A stretch of 39,696 nt of DNA, from positions 1 to 39,696 of the forward strand of contig JAUWIU010000006.1 of the NCBI GenBank assembly GCA_030608075.1. Reading direction: 5' to 3'. Within the stretch, counting starts at the first letter, position 1, and each line of letters opens with the position of its first letter. A program made the position numbers and the translations under genes. The notes under the pieces were generated by a model, which saw only the letters and a program-made list of their open reading frames with translations, searched no databases and was not told the origin of the DNA. The DNA is from Phycisphaerae bacterium (GTDB lineage: Bacteria > Planctomycetota > Phycisphaerae > Sedimentisphaerales > Anaerobacaceae). Below, in pieces: positions 16,170-24,147 of the stretch.

Positions 16170-16894
16170 TAAAACCCTTGATTTGGAAGGAATGGCACGA
16201 GCAGCGATGGAAAATGGCGTTCACTACGGTAATGATGCTGTTTTTCCTCGGGTCTTTCCAGGCAGCAAGGATTACTTCTGCCGGCGAAGCCGGCGCGGCA
16301 ATGTGGGTTTTTGGAGGGTTGATTTTTGCATTATATAGTGCGATGGGGGTCTTCGCTCCGGAATGGACAGGCCGCACAACCACATTCCTTGCATCCAGGC
16401 CTGTCGCGGCCTGGAAGGTCTTCGCCTGTAAATGGTTCTTCGGCTGGCTGAATTTTGCAGTGCCAATGCTCGCGTGCAGTTTGTTCCTGACCGCTATCGT
16501 CTTTGGCTCAGAAGCCGGAAGCATTGGCAGAGTTGGTGCCATCGCAAAAGGCACGTTAGGGGGTATCCTTTTAGCCACAATGTTTTACACAATGACCTGT
16601 TGTTTTGCCCCGCGAAAAAGCAGTGAAGCATTTGTTGGTCTTGTCGGCCTGATGGTGTTTCTTGTTATGATCCTCCATCTTCTGATTGCTGAGCTAACTA
16701 TATACTCGGCAGGCATCCCCGATAAACATTCGGTCTTTCAAGAGATGGTCTTGTTTATGAATCCTTTCACGTGGGTGCATTTTGTAAACCCCGTACAGGG
16801 GCTTCAGCACATGAGCATTTTATTCCTGGAACAGACAGCTCTTTTTGTTCTGAGCCTATGGGTCGGCATGCACAAGTGGCAAAGGAGCATTTAG
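16166..16894 (+). CDS. ABC-2-type permease subunit
   Basis: The 242-residue protein starts with an amphipathic 'MIKPLIWKEWHEQRWKMAF', the common beginning of ABC-2 permeases of this group, and has about six hydrophobic segments. It should form the membrane channel with the ATPase encoded before it. ATG 16166 is preferred over a TTG six bases earlier, because it overlaps the ATPase stop as ATGA. The stop is 3 bases before the next ATG. No substrate can be named. Confidence 0.85.
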   Translation: MIKPLIWKEWHEQRWKMAFTTVMMLFFLGSFQAARITSAGEAGAAMWVFGGLIFALYSAMGVFAPEWTGRTTTFLASRPVAAWKVFACKWFFGWLNFAVPMLACSLFLTAIVFGSEAGSIGRVGAIAKGTLGGILLATMFYTMTCCFAPRKSSEAFVGLVGLMVFLVMILHLLIAELTIYSAGIPDKHSVFQEMVLFMNPFTWVHFVNPVQGLQHMSILFLEQTALFVLSLWVGMHKWQRSI

Positions 16895-16897
16895 GCG

Positions 16898-19015
16898 ATG
16901 ATGATACTGTGGAAAGAATGGCGGCAGCAAAGATGGTTATTTGTGCTTGGTTGCCTGGCCGGGATTACCGTCCCCATCTTTGACGGAGTGGCGAGTCTGA
17001 GACACACTGAGACTTTTCGTTCAGATGCAGGCAGTGCCGTTGTCTTGAGTTGTGGTGGACTTTTTGCGATTATCCTCGCAATTGCCACGACCCATTATGA
17101 TACCAGAAAGGGCGTGGATGATTTCTGGCAGAGCAGGCCGCTCAAGGCCTGGAAACTGTTCACCACCAAGTTCCTTCTTGCTGCTATCGTCCTGTGTGCT
17201 GCTTTTATGTTTACCTTGAGCCTGGATTTTGCAACTCATCTCGAACGTAATTCATCGGCAGCTTTTGCCTGGCTTGCATTTTGTTACACGTACCCAATCG
17301 CTTTACTGTTGTTTTCCGTAGCTATGCTTTTTGTTGTTCTTTTGCGGGATTCCGCCAAAGCGGTCTTGTTAGCCATCTGGGCGGCACTATTAGTCTATTT
17401 TCTGCCCCTACTTGTACCCTGGCTTGGGTGGATGAACCTCTTTGAACAAATGGAGGTCACACGGCGCAAGTCCGTTTTGCAGTTTTTAATCTGGTCGCTT
17501 TCGTCGGCTTGGCGCCAGCCCGGTGCGAAGATATTCAGACCGGTCGGCATCCCCGTTTCTGTTTACCGCCTGAGTTGCTGGCAGGCACTGTGGCAGATTG
17601 TCACTTCACCTGAGTATCTACAATATCTCCTGTTCCTGGTTGTGGCCATAGCGGCATCGGTTGCTTGCGTAGTTTTATCCATAATTGCATTTAGGCGAAA
17701 GTGGCGCTGGCAGCCAGGTCAGAAAACCATCGCCTGGACCGTGGGACTATCGGCAGCCTTTATTTTTTGCGTCTCTATGTCGCAGGCCGGGCACAACCTT
17801 CAGCTGGTTAAAATACACAATGGCAGGGAAATAGTCTCAAAAATATCCTTCTGGGTGCAGGCTGAAAATGAGTACAACTGGACAGGTGAGGCACTCGGAG
17901 ACGACGAGGTTCGTCGCCAGCCACACCGACCGGAGGCAGTCTGTTGTGTGCAGGGTGACTTGATGTTCAGGGTCAGTACCGGCTATCAGGCAGGCAAAGA
18001 CCAGAAGCGTTTAGATTGGGACACTCCCGTTAAACAGCACTTTTTCCTCGATATCTACCGCTTCCCCTATACAAGGGAAGGCTTTCATCTGTCCGAGACA
18101 CGATTTTTTGCTACACCACCGATAGCCCGTAACCGTGCGCAGTATATTCTCGGATGTTTCGTTCGGGGTGACCGTCTGTATGTTGTCTATCGGCCCATCT
18201 CACCGGACGACAAGAAGCCAGCGACCGATGCAGATGTAGACCCGATTCGACTGTTGGTCGCTGATGTGAGCAATCCAAATGAGCCGCGGCGGATAAGCGA
18301 TGAAGAAATAGCCCGGCCCAATATATGGGGTGGCGGAAGTGTGGCCTGTTATGGCCGCTACTGCTATGTCAGCGATTTCAGCGAATTGTTAGTGTTATCT
18401 TTGGCCAATCACGACAAGCCTGAGATAGTTGCCACCGTTACATTACCGCAGTTAGGTTTAAATGCTCCGAAATTGAAATATTTCCCTGCCAGGCAAATGC
18501 AGATTGCCCAGGGCAAGCTAATCTGTCTTTCTGCCTCTGGAGCACAAGTGGTTATGTTCGACCTGGCCGAACCGACCAAACCTCAGCCCATATATTACGG
18601 GGAATTTGAGATGCCGCGATATACCTATGATGGCAAGTGGGTAGGGGCGGTTGCTTATGCAAATGGTATTCTTTATGTTACGACACAATCGGGGATATAT
18701 CTATATGAATTGACGCCTGGCGAAAATGGGATGCTTCGCGGTCAAATGGTCGGCCGGCGCAAGGCCACGCCGATAGAACGCATGGCAGGCAGAAGAACGC
18801 TAACCCGTCTGATTGTGCGCGGCAATCTGCTGATTGAAGCGGCGAATAGTTTTGGAGTGCTTGTCTACGATGTCTCGGAGCCGGCCAGACCCAGGCGACT
18901 CTTTCACGGGGAAACGCCTAATTATACGAGCGACATCGGCATCTGGGACGGACTAACGTACGCGGTCAACTACGGCACCCAACTCATTTTTCTCGATGTC
19001 CCTAACGGTAAATAG
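16898..19015 (+). CDS. ABC-2-type permease fused to a beta-propeller-like (LVIVD-type) domain
   Basis: The 705-residue protein begins like the previous permease ('MILWKEWRQQRWLFVLGCL') and has about seven hydrophobic segments to residue ~300. The last ('WTVGLSAAFIFCVSMSQ') is followed by ~400 soluble residues. This tail has repeats such as 'RLLVADVSNPNEPRRIS', 'YCYVSDFSELLVLSL', 'VVMFDLAEPTKPQPIYYGEF', 'LYVTTQSGIYLYEL' and 'VLVYDVSEPARPRRLF', resembling LVIVD repeats that fold as a beta-propeller. The tail is most likely on the outer face of the membrane. Tandem ATG codons at 16898 and 16901 are both possible starts. Fusion of a sensor or binding propeller to an ABC permease is unusual. Confidence 0.82.
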   Translation: MMILWKEWRQQRWLFVLGCLAGITVPIFDGVASLRHTETFRSDAGSAVVLSCGGLFAIILAIATTHYDTRKGVDDFWQSRPLKAWKLFTTKFLLAAIVLCAAFMFTLSLDFATHLERNSSAAFAWLAFCYTYPIALLLFSVAMLFVVLLRDSAKAVLLAIWAALLVYFLPLLVPWLGWMNLFEQMEVTRRKSVLQFLIWSLSSAWRQPGAKIFRPVGIPVSVYRLSCWQALWQIVTSPEYLQYLLFLVVAIAASVACVVLSIIAFRRKWRWQPGQKTIAWTVGLSAAFIFCVSMSQAGHNLQLVKIHNGREIVSKISFWVQAENEYNWTGEALGDDEVRRQPHRPEAVCCVQGDLMFRVSTGYQAGKDQKRLDWDTPVKQHFFLDIYRFPYTREGFHLSETRFFATPPIARNRAQYILGCFVRGDRLYVVYRPISPDDKKPATDADVDPIRLLVADVSNPNEPRRISDEEIARPNIWGGGSVACYGRYCYVSDFSELLVLSLANHDKPEIVATVTLPQLGLNAPKLKYFPARQMQIAQGKLICLSASGAQVVMFDLAEPTKPQPIYYGEFEMPRYTYDGKWVGAVAYANGILYVTTQSGIYLYELTPGENGMLRGQMVGRRKATPIERMAGRRTLTRLIVRGNLLIEAANSFGVLVYDVSEPARPRRLFHGETPNYTSDIGIWDGLTYAVNYGTQLIFLDVPNGK

Positions 19016-19046
19016 CAGCCCCTTACGCAGGTTAAAAGTGGATATG

Positions 19047-20354
19047 CTATTGCCCTTCTGTTTCTGAATCCGACTGTGGTTGTGATTGTTCCGGTTCTGG
19101 TTCGGCGCCGCCCGGCTCGGCCCCGACGGCATCAAGCGGCGTATAGATTTCGTCAAAAGCGGCATCGTCAACTTTGTTCCGTAAAAGCGCATAGATTATC
19201 GTGTTTGCCGAGAAGTAGAAACTGATTATAAAGGAAACTACCAGGCCGACCACAACCCACAAGGACAGGCGCACCAAAAACGCCGCACATGTCTCGGACC
19301 AGTTGCCCTGGGCTATGCCTGCCGGACCAAGCAGATTTCTAAAAGTCGGCTCGGCCCAGATTGCGGCGAGCTTGTTGACCTCGTCGGTGCTGTTATGGAC
19401 CCAGATACCCAAGCGCGAGCACAGATACGCGGCCAGCAGCAGCAGGAATGCAAAGAATCGAACGAACGTGTAACAAATTGCGCCGTACACCGCGGCGACA
19501 GCGGTGTAAAATCCCATTCGCCACGGCCTTGCGTACACATAACTGAAAGAGCGGCTTATCGCATCAAAACAGTCTGAATCCTCAAAAGCAAGGGCAGGGA
19601 ACATCAGGTTAAAACCCGCAGCGGTGCCTATCGAAACAATCGCTATCAATGCTCCGACAAGCAAAGCCAACGGCACAAAGACACCCATTATCAACTCTCC
19701 GGCGCGCGGAATATTGGCCACCAGCCCCAGAATAAAGACAAGCAGCCCCAAAACGATAGTTATACCGACCGGCACTAACGGCGCCAGAAAGAATTTCCCG
19801 AATCTCTTTGTGCCGAAACGCAGCGCCTCGGTCAGGCCGGGTTTTTCACCCCTGGCAAACTGAAGCGCCGAGATTCGGCATATGCTGCCTCCGGCAATCG
19901 AAATCACCGAAAGTTTTATTACAAAGAATATAACGCAGTAAACAGGATGATAGACTACTGCCCATCTGACTGCACTAAAGTACTCACCGATATTTGCAGC
20001 CACAGCCGTCAGGTTCAATGCAAAAAGCGAGTCTAAGGTGTCCTGAAACTTCCCTGCGGCAAAGTGCCAGAGTGTCGAAAATAATCCTGTAGCCTGCCCG
20101 GTTTCCTTGTAGTTCTCGACAAATGTCTGAACCCGCTCAGGGTTAACCATATAGATGTTCAGCTCCGTATCTCCGTTGGCCCTGGCAACGACCGGGTTGC
20201 TCAGGTCCATAATCCAGCCGGCAAAGCATACGAGGGCCAACGCCAGAAAAGCAATTATCAGTTTGGTCGGCTGAATGGCCATGCGGAAAGTCTGGAATAT
20301 CTTCGTAAAGGCAAGATTCTCAAAAGCCGCAGCGGATTGTTCTTCGCCACCCAT
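19047..20354 (-). CDS. multi-pass membrane protein of unknown function
   Basis: ATG 20354 has a good ribosome site (AAAGGAAG, about 5 bases upstream); an earlier in-frame start at 20411 lies about at the predicted transcription start and is unlikely. The 435-residue product has about seven hydrophobic segments (for example 'LIIAFLALALVCFAGWIMDL', 'ITIVLGLLVFILGLVA', 'LALLVGALIAIVSIGTAA'), a soluble stretch after the first, and a Pro/Glu/Ser/Gln-rich C-terminal tail of ~30 residues. I do not recognise a named family. The central 'AISRSFSYVYARPWRMGFYT' recalls membrane proteins with glycerophosphoryl-diesterase-like transmembrane domains, but this is weak. It follows yacG on the same strand. 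Confidence 0.8.
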   Translation of the reverse strand: MGGEEQSAAAFENLAFTKIFQTFRMAIQPTKLIIAFLALALVCFAGWIMDLSNPVVARANGDTELNIYMVNPERVQTFVENYKETGQATGLFSTLWHFAAGKFQDTLDSLFALNLTAVAANIGEYFSAVRWAVVYHPVYCVIFFVIKLSVISIAGGSICRISALQFARGEKPGLTEALRFGTKRFGKFFLAPLVPVGITIVLGLLVFILGLVANIPRAGELIMGVFVPLALLVGALIAIVSIGTAAGFNLMFPALAFEDSDCFDAISRSFSYVYARPWRMGFYTAVAAVYGAICYTFVRFFAFLLLLAAYLCSRLGIWVHNSTDEVNKLAAIWAEPTFRNLLGPAGIAQGNWSETCAAFLVRLSLWVVVGLVVSFIISFYFSANTIIYALLRNKVDDAAFDEIYTPLDAVGAEPGGAEPEPEQSQPQSDSETEGQ

Positions 20355-20417
20355 TTTTCTTCCTTTCAAAAGGGTTACATTCGGTTCTGAATTGGTAAAG
20401 AGCAGATTCAAGAAATA

Positions 20418-20445
20418 TGTATAACTAATTATCGCTCAGTTTCAA
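20418..20445 (-). promoter_or_regulatory. possible promoter for the membrane-protein gene
   Basis: On the minus strand TTGAAA (20440-20445) and TATACA (20418-20423) are 16 bases apart, giving a start near 20411 and a leader of about 57 bases before ATG 20354. It lies just downstream of the yacG stop. Confidence 0.4.
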
Positions 20446-20451
20446 GAGACT

Positions 20452-20670
20452 TTATAATATTTTTGGGCCTTCTGAATTGGCGCCACTCGCCCGTCCTGTT
20501 GAGGAGTTGTCGCTCAGCGCCGAACTTATCCTATATTCAGCGTCCAGCCAGGTGCCTAAGTCTATTAGTTTGCATCTCTCCGAGCAGAAAGGCAAAAACT
20601 CTTCACCTTGAAGCTGTTTTCGAGATGAGGATTCAACAATTGTTTTGCAGATTGGGCATCTGTGCTTCAT
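20452..20670 (-). CDS. yacG: YacG-family zinc protein (DNA gyrase inhibitor type)
   Basis: The 72-residue protein has the YacG arrangement of four zinc cysteines, Cys5-X2-Cys8 ('CPICK') and Cys29-X3-Cys33 ('[16 protein letters not shown]'), followed by 'DAEYRI'. In E. coli, YacG binds GyrB and inhibits gyrase; in other phyla the role is untested. The C-terminal tail is short and Ser/Asn-rich. It starts 21 bases after the DksA-like stop and is probably co-transcribed with it. Confidence 0.88.
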   Translation of the reverse strand: MKHRCPICKTIVESSSRKQLQGEEFLPFCSERCKLIDLGTWLDAEYRISSALSDNSSTGRASGANSEGPKIL

Positions 20671-20691
20671 ACTTGGACATCAATCCGCCAT

Positions 20692-21159
20692 TTATTCTTC
20701 CGGCTCGGTTAGGGTACCCTGTTCCAGCATTCGAGCGTATTCAACACAGTATCGGGCCCAGGGCTTTGCTTTAATTCTTGCTTTTGGTATCTGCTTTCCC
20801 GTACCTTCGCAAATGCCGTAGGTCTTCTCCTCAATCCGCTGCAGCGCATCGTCGATTTCCCTCAGCAGTTTTCTTTCGCCGTCGACAAGGTCCAAAGCAA
20901 ACTCCTGTTCAAAGTTGTCCGTGCCGATGTCGGCCATATGGATAGGCATGCTTGACAGGTCTCCAGCCGCCTCCAGGCGAGACTTTCTCAAAGCTTCGTT
21001 GCTTATTTCGTTTACATTACCCATAATTTCTCTGCGTTTTTCCAGCAGCAGCTCTTTGAATTGCTCAATCTCAACCGGACTTAGGCGACTTCTTTTTTTT
21101 CTGGTTGCACTGACCTTTTCTCTCGAAATCTTACCTGTTTTTTTCCGTTTCTTTGCCAC
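20692..21159 (-). CDS. DksA/TraR-family protein with incomplete zinc finger
   Basis: Family members bind the RNA polymerase secondary channel and tune transcription, often with ppGpp. The C-terminal part shows the family pattern 'RIEEKTYGICEGTGKQIPKA' and 'IKAKPWARYCVEYA', preceded by a long coiled-coil-prone helix. The four-Cys zinc site is reduced to two: the second Cys of each CXXC pair is Gly ('CEGTG') or Tyr ('CVEY'). The N-terminus is very Lys/Arg-rich. GTG 21159 with AAAGG upstream is preferred. ATG 21219 and 21237 are in frame, but they overlap or lie upstream of a TATAAT -10 at 21218-21223, and TTG 21186 with AGGA is another option. Confidence 0.85.
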   Translation of the reverse strand: MAKKRKKTGKISREKVSATRKKRSRLSPVEIEQFKELLLEKRREIMGNVNEISNEALRKSRLEAAGDLSSMPIHMADIGTDNFEQEFALDLVDGERKLLREIDDALQRIEEKTYGICEGTGKQIPKARIKAKPWARYCVEYARMLEQGTLTEPEE

Positions 21160-21217
21160 TTCTTTGTCTACCTTTCTCAGAAGCAAAACCTTTTCCTGCA
21201 CCTGCACGGAACAACTC

Positions 21218-21247
21218 ATTATAGCATGACAGACCATATTCTGTACA
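21218..21247 (-). promoter_or_regulatory. promoter for the DksA-like gene
   Basis: The minus strand carries TGTACA (21242-21247), an 18-base spacer, and a consensus TATAAT (21218-21223). Transcription would begin near 21211, downstream of the two upstream ATG codons, which is why a later start codon is preferred for the gene. Confidence 0.5.
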
Positions 21248-21357
21248 GTGCTTATTCAGCTTCTAACGCAGTATCAAGCCACAAAGTATACGCCGCGCGA
21301 CTAAAATGTTCAAGCAAATTTGCCTCTAACATTCATAACTTCATAAAAAGCAAAGTC

Positions 21358-22203
21358 TTAGCACGGAAAATTATCTGGATTGCTCTTTCGTGGCTGCATC
21401 GGCATCTGGGCCGCTCCTCGGTCTTTGGCGAACTTGCCGAGTGGCAGGAAGAAGCTCTGGTTTCGTACTCGGCCCGTAAATCCTTTGACGCTGAAGACCT
21501 TTTCGATGCGGCTGGTTTTGAGAATATCGTCCACGGGACCGATATGATAGCTGCGCCCCACCCCGAGAAGCAGAATCTCGTCCGCATACTGGGCAGCTAG
21601 GTTAATGTCATGGGTTACCAGTACGATTGTTTTGCCTTTTTCAAGCTGCGCGGCCTTGAGCACGTCATATATATCAACCTGGTGTTTCAAATCGAGAAAG
21701 CTTGTCGGCTCATCCAGAAGTAGAATAGCCGTGTTTTGTGCAAGTGCCCTGGCGATGAAAACACGCTGTCGCTCACCTCCGCTCAAACTCGCAACCCGAC
21801 GCGAGGAAAACTGGGCCGTGTCCGTCGCCTCAAGCGCCAGGCGGACTATTTCTCTATCGGTTTTGCTCTCGAAGCCCATCCGGCCAAAATAAGGCGTTCT
21901 TGCCATCAGCACCGTTTCGATTACCGAAAATCCGAATACCGGCACAAATTCCTGCCGAACCACCGCTATTTTCTCTGCAAGCGCCTCGACACTGTACGAT
22001 TCTATCGCTGCACCAGCAATCCTTATCGTGCCCGCCTTTGGCCTGAGAATCCCGCTGAGCAGATTGAGCAGTGTGCTTTTGCCGGCGCCGTTGGGCCCGG
22101 CTATCGCCAGAAAACAACCTTGCTCAACTTTGAAGCTGAGGCCCTGCAGAACCTCAGCCTCTGAGTATCCGAAACTTAAATCGCTGACCTCTATGATACT
22201 CAT
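21358..22203 (-). CDS. btuD: ABC transporter ATPase for corrinoid or iron-siderophore uptake (BtuD/FecE type)
   Basis: The 281-residue ATPase has Walker A 'GPNGAGKS' (36-43), signature 'LSGGERQRV', Walker B 'ILLLDEPTSFLD' and the H-loop 'LVTHDIN'. Its similarity to the BtuD/FepC/FhuC group ('VEALAEKIAVVRQEF', 'VIETVLMARTPYFGRMGFES') and the permease and binding-protein genes alongside define an importer for cobalamin, heme or ferric chelates. It overlaps the permease gene by 4 bases (ATGA). The C-terminus has an extra ~30 basic/Pro-containing residues. The substrate is uncertain, so btuD is a family label. Confidence 0.9.
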   Translation of the reverse strand: MSIIEVSDLSFGYSEAEVLQGLSFKVEQGCFLAIAGPNGAGKSTLLNLLSGILRPKAGTIRIAGAAIESYSVEALAEKIAVVRQEFVPVFGFSVIETVLMARTPYFGRMGFESKTDREIVRLALEATDTAQFSSRRVASLSGGERQRVFIARALAQNTAILLLDEPTSFLDLKHQVDIYDVLKAAQLEKGKTIVLVTHDINLAAQYADEILLLGVGRSYHIGPVDDILKTSRIEKVFSVKGFTGRVRNQSFFLPLGKFAKDRGAAQMPMQPRKSNPDNFPC

Positions 22204-23240
22204 TTGCCCAACCAGCCCACTCTGCGTGTGTATTTGACTAACAAAATCAGAAAGAACGGCCCGCCTACAATGGCTGTTACCACGCCAACCGGCAACTGGG
22301 CGGGCGCAACGACAGTCCGCGCCAGCGTGTCCGCTGCCACTAAGAAAATAGCCCCCGCGACAGCACTTACCGGCAGCAGCTGACGGTGGTCGGGGCCGAA
22401 TACCAGCCTGACTCCGTGCGGAACAACGAGACCGACAAATCCCACAAGACCGCTGAGACTAACCGCCACAGCGGTTATAGCCGCTGCGATTGCAAAAGCA
22501 ATCATCTGTGTCCTCGCCGTGTTTACGCCCATGCTCCGGGCGTCATCAGCGCCAAAGCTAAGTGCGTTTAACTGCGGGCTGATATAGAATAGTCCGACAA
22601 TCCCCGCCAGCACGGATCCGGCGCCAACCCAAAGCACGAAAAAGTCCTCTTCGGTCATGTTGCCCATAAGCCAGAATATCGTCGAATGCACATCCTGGCT
22701 TTTTGCTACTGACGTTAGAAACATAATCACCGCTGAAAAAAACGCGTTCACCACCACGCCTGCAAGCAGCAGGCCGGTCACATTAGACCTGCCCGTCGTT
22801 CTGCCGATAAACCAAACCAGCCAGACAGTCCCTAATGCCCCCACAAATGCGAAGACCGCTATCGGCGAACGCCCCCACAGCGTCCAGTTCAGTCCGCTGA
22901 TAACCGCAACAATTGCCCCCAAACCGGCTCCGCTGGATATGCCTAAGATGTATGGGTCTGCTAACGGATTTCGCAAAAGTGCCTGAAAGACCACGCCGGA
23001 ACATGCCAATGCCGCTCCAACCAGACAAGCCAGAATTATCCTGGGCAGTCTCACATGAACAAATATTTCATAGTCCGGATTTATAGCTTCCACGGGGCCG
23101 GCTGGGGAAAATACCGCCTTGAAAGAAATAACTCTGGGGCCGACAAGAGAGCACGCAAACATCACTATCAACATTATCACAATCGCCGACACAATTGTTG
23201 CGGCTAACTTCTTTGCTGTCAGTGGTTCTCCGGCGGACAT
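22200..23240 (-). CDS. btuC: FecCD-family permease of the importer (BtuC-like)
   Basis: This 346-residue membrane protein has about ten hydrophobic segments and the family stretches 'RLPRIILACLVGAALACSGV', 'FQALLRNPLADPYILGISSG', and 'GLVGFVGLVVPHGVRLVFGP' with 'DHRQLLPVSA'. It forms the inner-membrane channel of a vitamin B12/iron-chelate importer with the ATPase and binding protein next to it. It starts 4 bases after the binding-protein stop, so the three genes are clearly one unit. Confidence 0.93.
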   Translation of the reverse strand: MSAGEPLTAKKLAATIVSAIVIMLIVMFACSLVGPRVISFKAVFSPAGPVEAINPDYEIFVHVRLPRIILACLVGAALACSGVVFQALLRNPLADPYILGISSGAGLGAIVAVISGLNWTLWGRSPIAVFAFVGALGTVWLVWFIGRTTGRSNVTGLLLAGVVVNAFFSAVIMFLTSVAKSQDVHSTIFWLMGNMTEEDFFVLWVGAGSVLAGIVGLFYISPQLNALSFGADDARSMGVNTARTQMIAFAIAAAITAVAVSLSGLVGFVGLVVPHGVRLVFGPDHRQLLPVSAVAGAIFLVAADTLARTVVAPAQLPVGVVTAIVGGPFFLILLVKYTRRVGWLGK

Positions 23241-23244
23241 TACT

Positions 23245-24147
23245 TTAGTTCTCGAAAAGCCCCGGCCTTAAACACCTGGCGATTACTTCCACCCCCTCGT
23301 ACAGTCGCGGCCCCAGCCGAGATACCGTCTCACCGCGGATAACGTAGACCCGTCCGTTTTTCATTGCAGGCAGGTTTCTGAACCTGCTCCAGTATTCCAT
23401 CGCTCTGTTCCTTTGGCCGGCTGCATTGTCCGAACCCATTGTCGGCTCAATTATTACCTCAGCCCCGCACCCGATGACCTGCTCGGCTCCGATTGGGGGA
23501 TATTTGTGCACCGTAGGGCCTATGGCATTTTCGCCGCCGGCCAGTTCTATCATCTCATTGACGAATGTGTCTGTCCCGGCCACACGCAGCGGCTCTCTCT
23601 GGATGACCCAAAGCACTCGCACCTTTGGTTCGGTCCCCACCAGGGCTGACAGTCTGTCCAGCTTTTGCCTGATGTCACGGACTAATTTGTCCGCCTGCCT
23701 CTGTCTTGCAGTCGCAGAACCAATCCTTCTTATCGCCTCAAAAAGTTCACCAACTTTTTCAATCTCCACCGTCAGCGTGTTACAGCCCATTCGTCTCAGT
23801 CGCTGCGCAAGATTTCTTTGCTGGGTGAATCCGAGTGTAATCACCAGCGCCGGCCTCGACGCTATCACCGCTTCGATATTAGGCTGCCAGAATGTCCCTA
23901 TCTTCGGCTTCCTCGTCGCCGCCGGCGGATAGTCGCTGCGAACTGTCACACCAACTATTTTTTCCTCAAGACCAAGTGCGAAAAGTATCTCAGTAAGATT
24001 TGGTGACATCGAAACGATTCTGTCTGGGCGATTCGACACGGCCATACCGCTGCCGGCCTCGTCCCGCGGGACGCCAAATATCGCCAGACCCGTAGCCGCC
24101 CAGCACAGCATCAGCATCAGCAAAAACAGCCACCACCATTTGTTCAT
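23245..24147 (-). CDS. btuF: periplasmic corrinoid/iron-chelate binding protein (BtuF-like)
   Basis: The 300-residue protein begins with a hydrophobic signal or anchor (residues ~3-24) and then the helical-backbone binding-protein pattern: 'PDRIVSMSPNLTEILFALGL', 'IVGVTVRSDYPPAA', 'KIGTFWQPNIEAVIASRPAL' and 'FVNEMIELAGGENAIG'. This matches BtuF-type class III binding proteins. Its ATG shares one base with the mutL stop (TGATG), so it is translationally tied to mutL. In cell-envelope terms it delivers substrate to the permease encoded next. Confidence 0.92.
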   Translation of the reverse strand: MNKWWWLFLLMLMLCWAATGLAIFGVPRDEAGSGMAVSNRPDRIVSMSPNLTEILFALGLEEKIVGVTVRSDYPPAATRKPKIGTFWQPNIEAVIASRPALVITLGFTQQRNLAQRLRRMGCNTLTVEIEKVGELFEAIRRIGSATARQRQADKLVRDIRQKLDRLSALVGTEPKVRVLWVIQREPLRVAGTDTFVNEMIELAGGENAIGPTVHKYPPIGAEQVIGCGAEVIIEPTMGSDNAAGQRNRAMEYWSRFRNLPAMKNGRVYVIRGETVSRLGPRLYEGVEVIARCLRPGLFEN

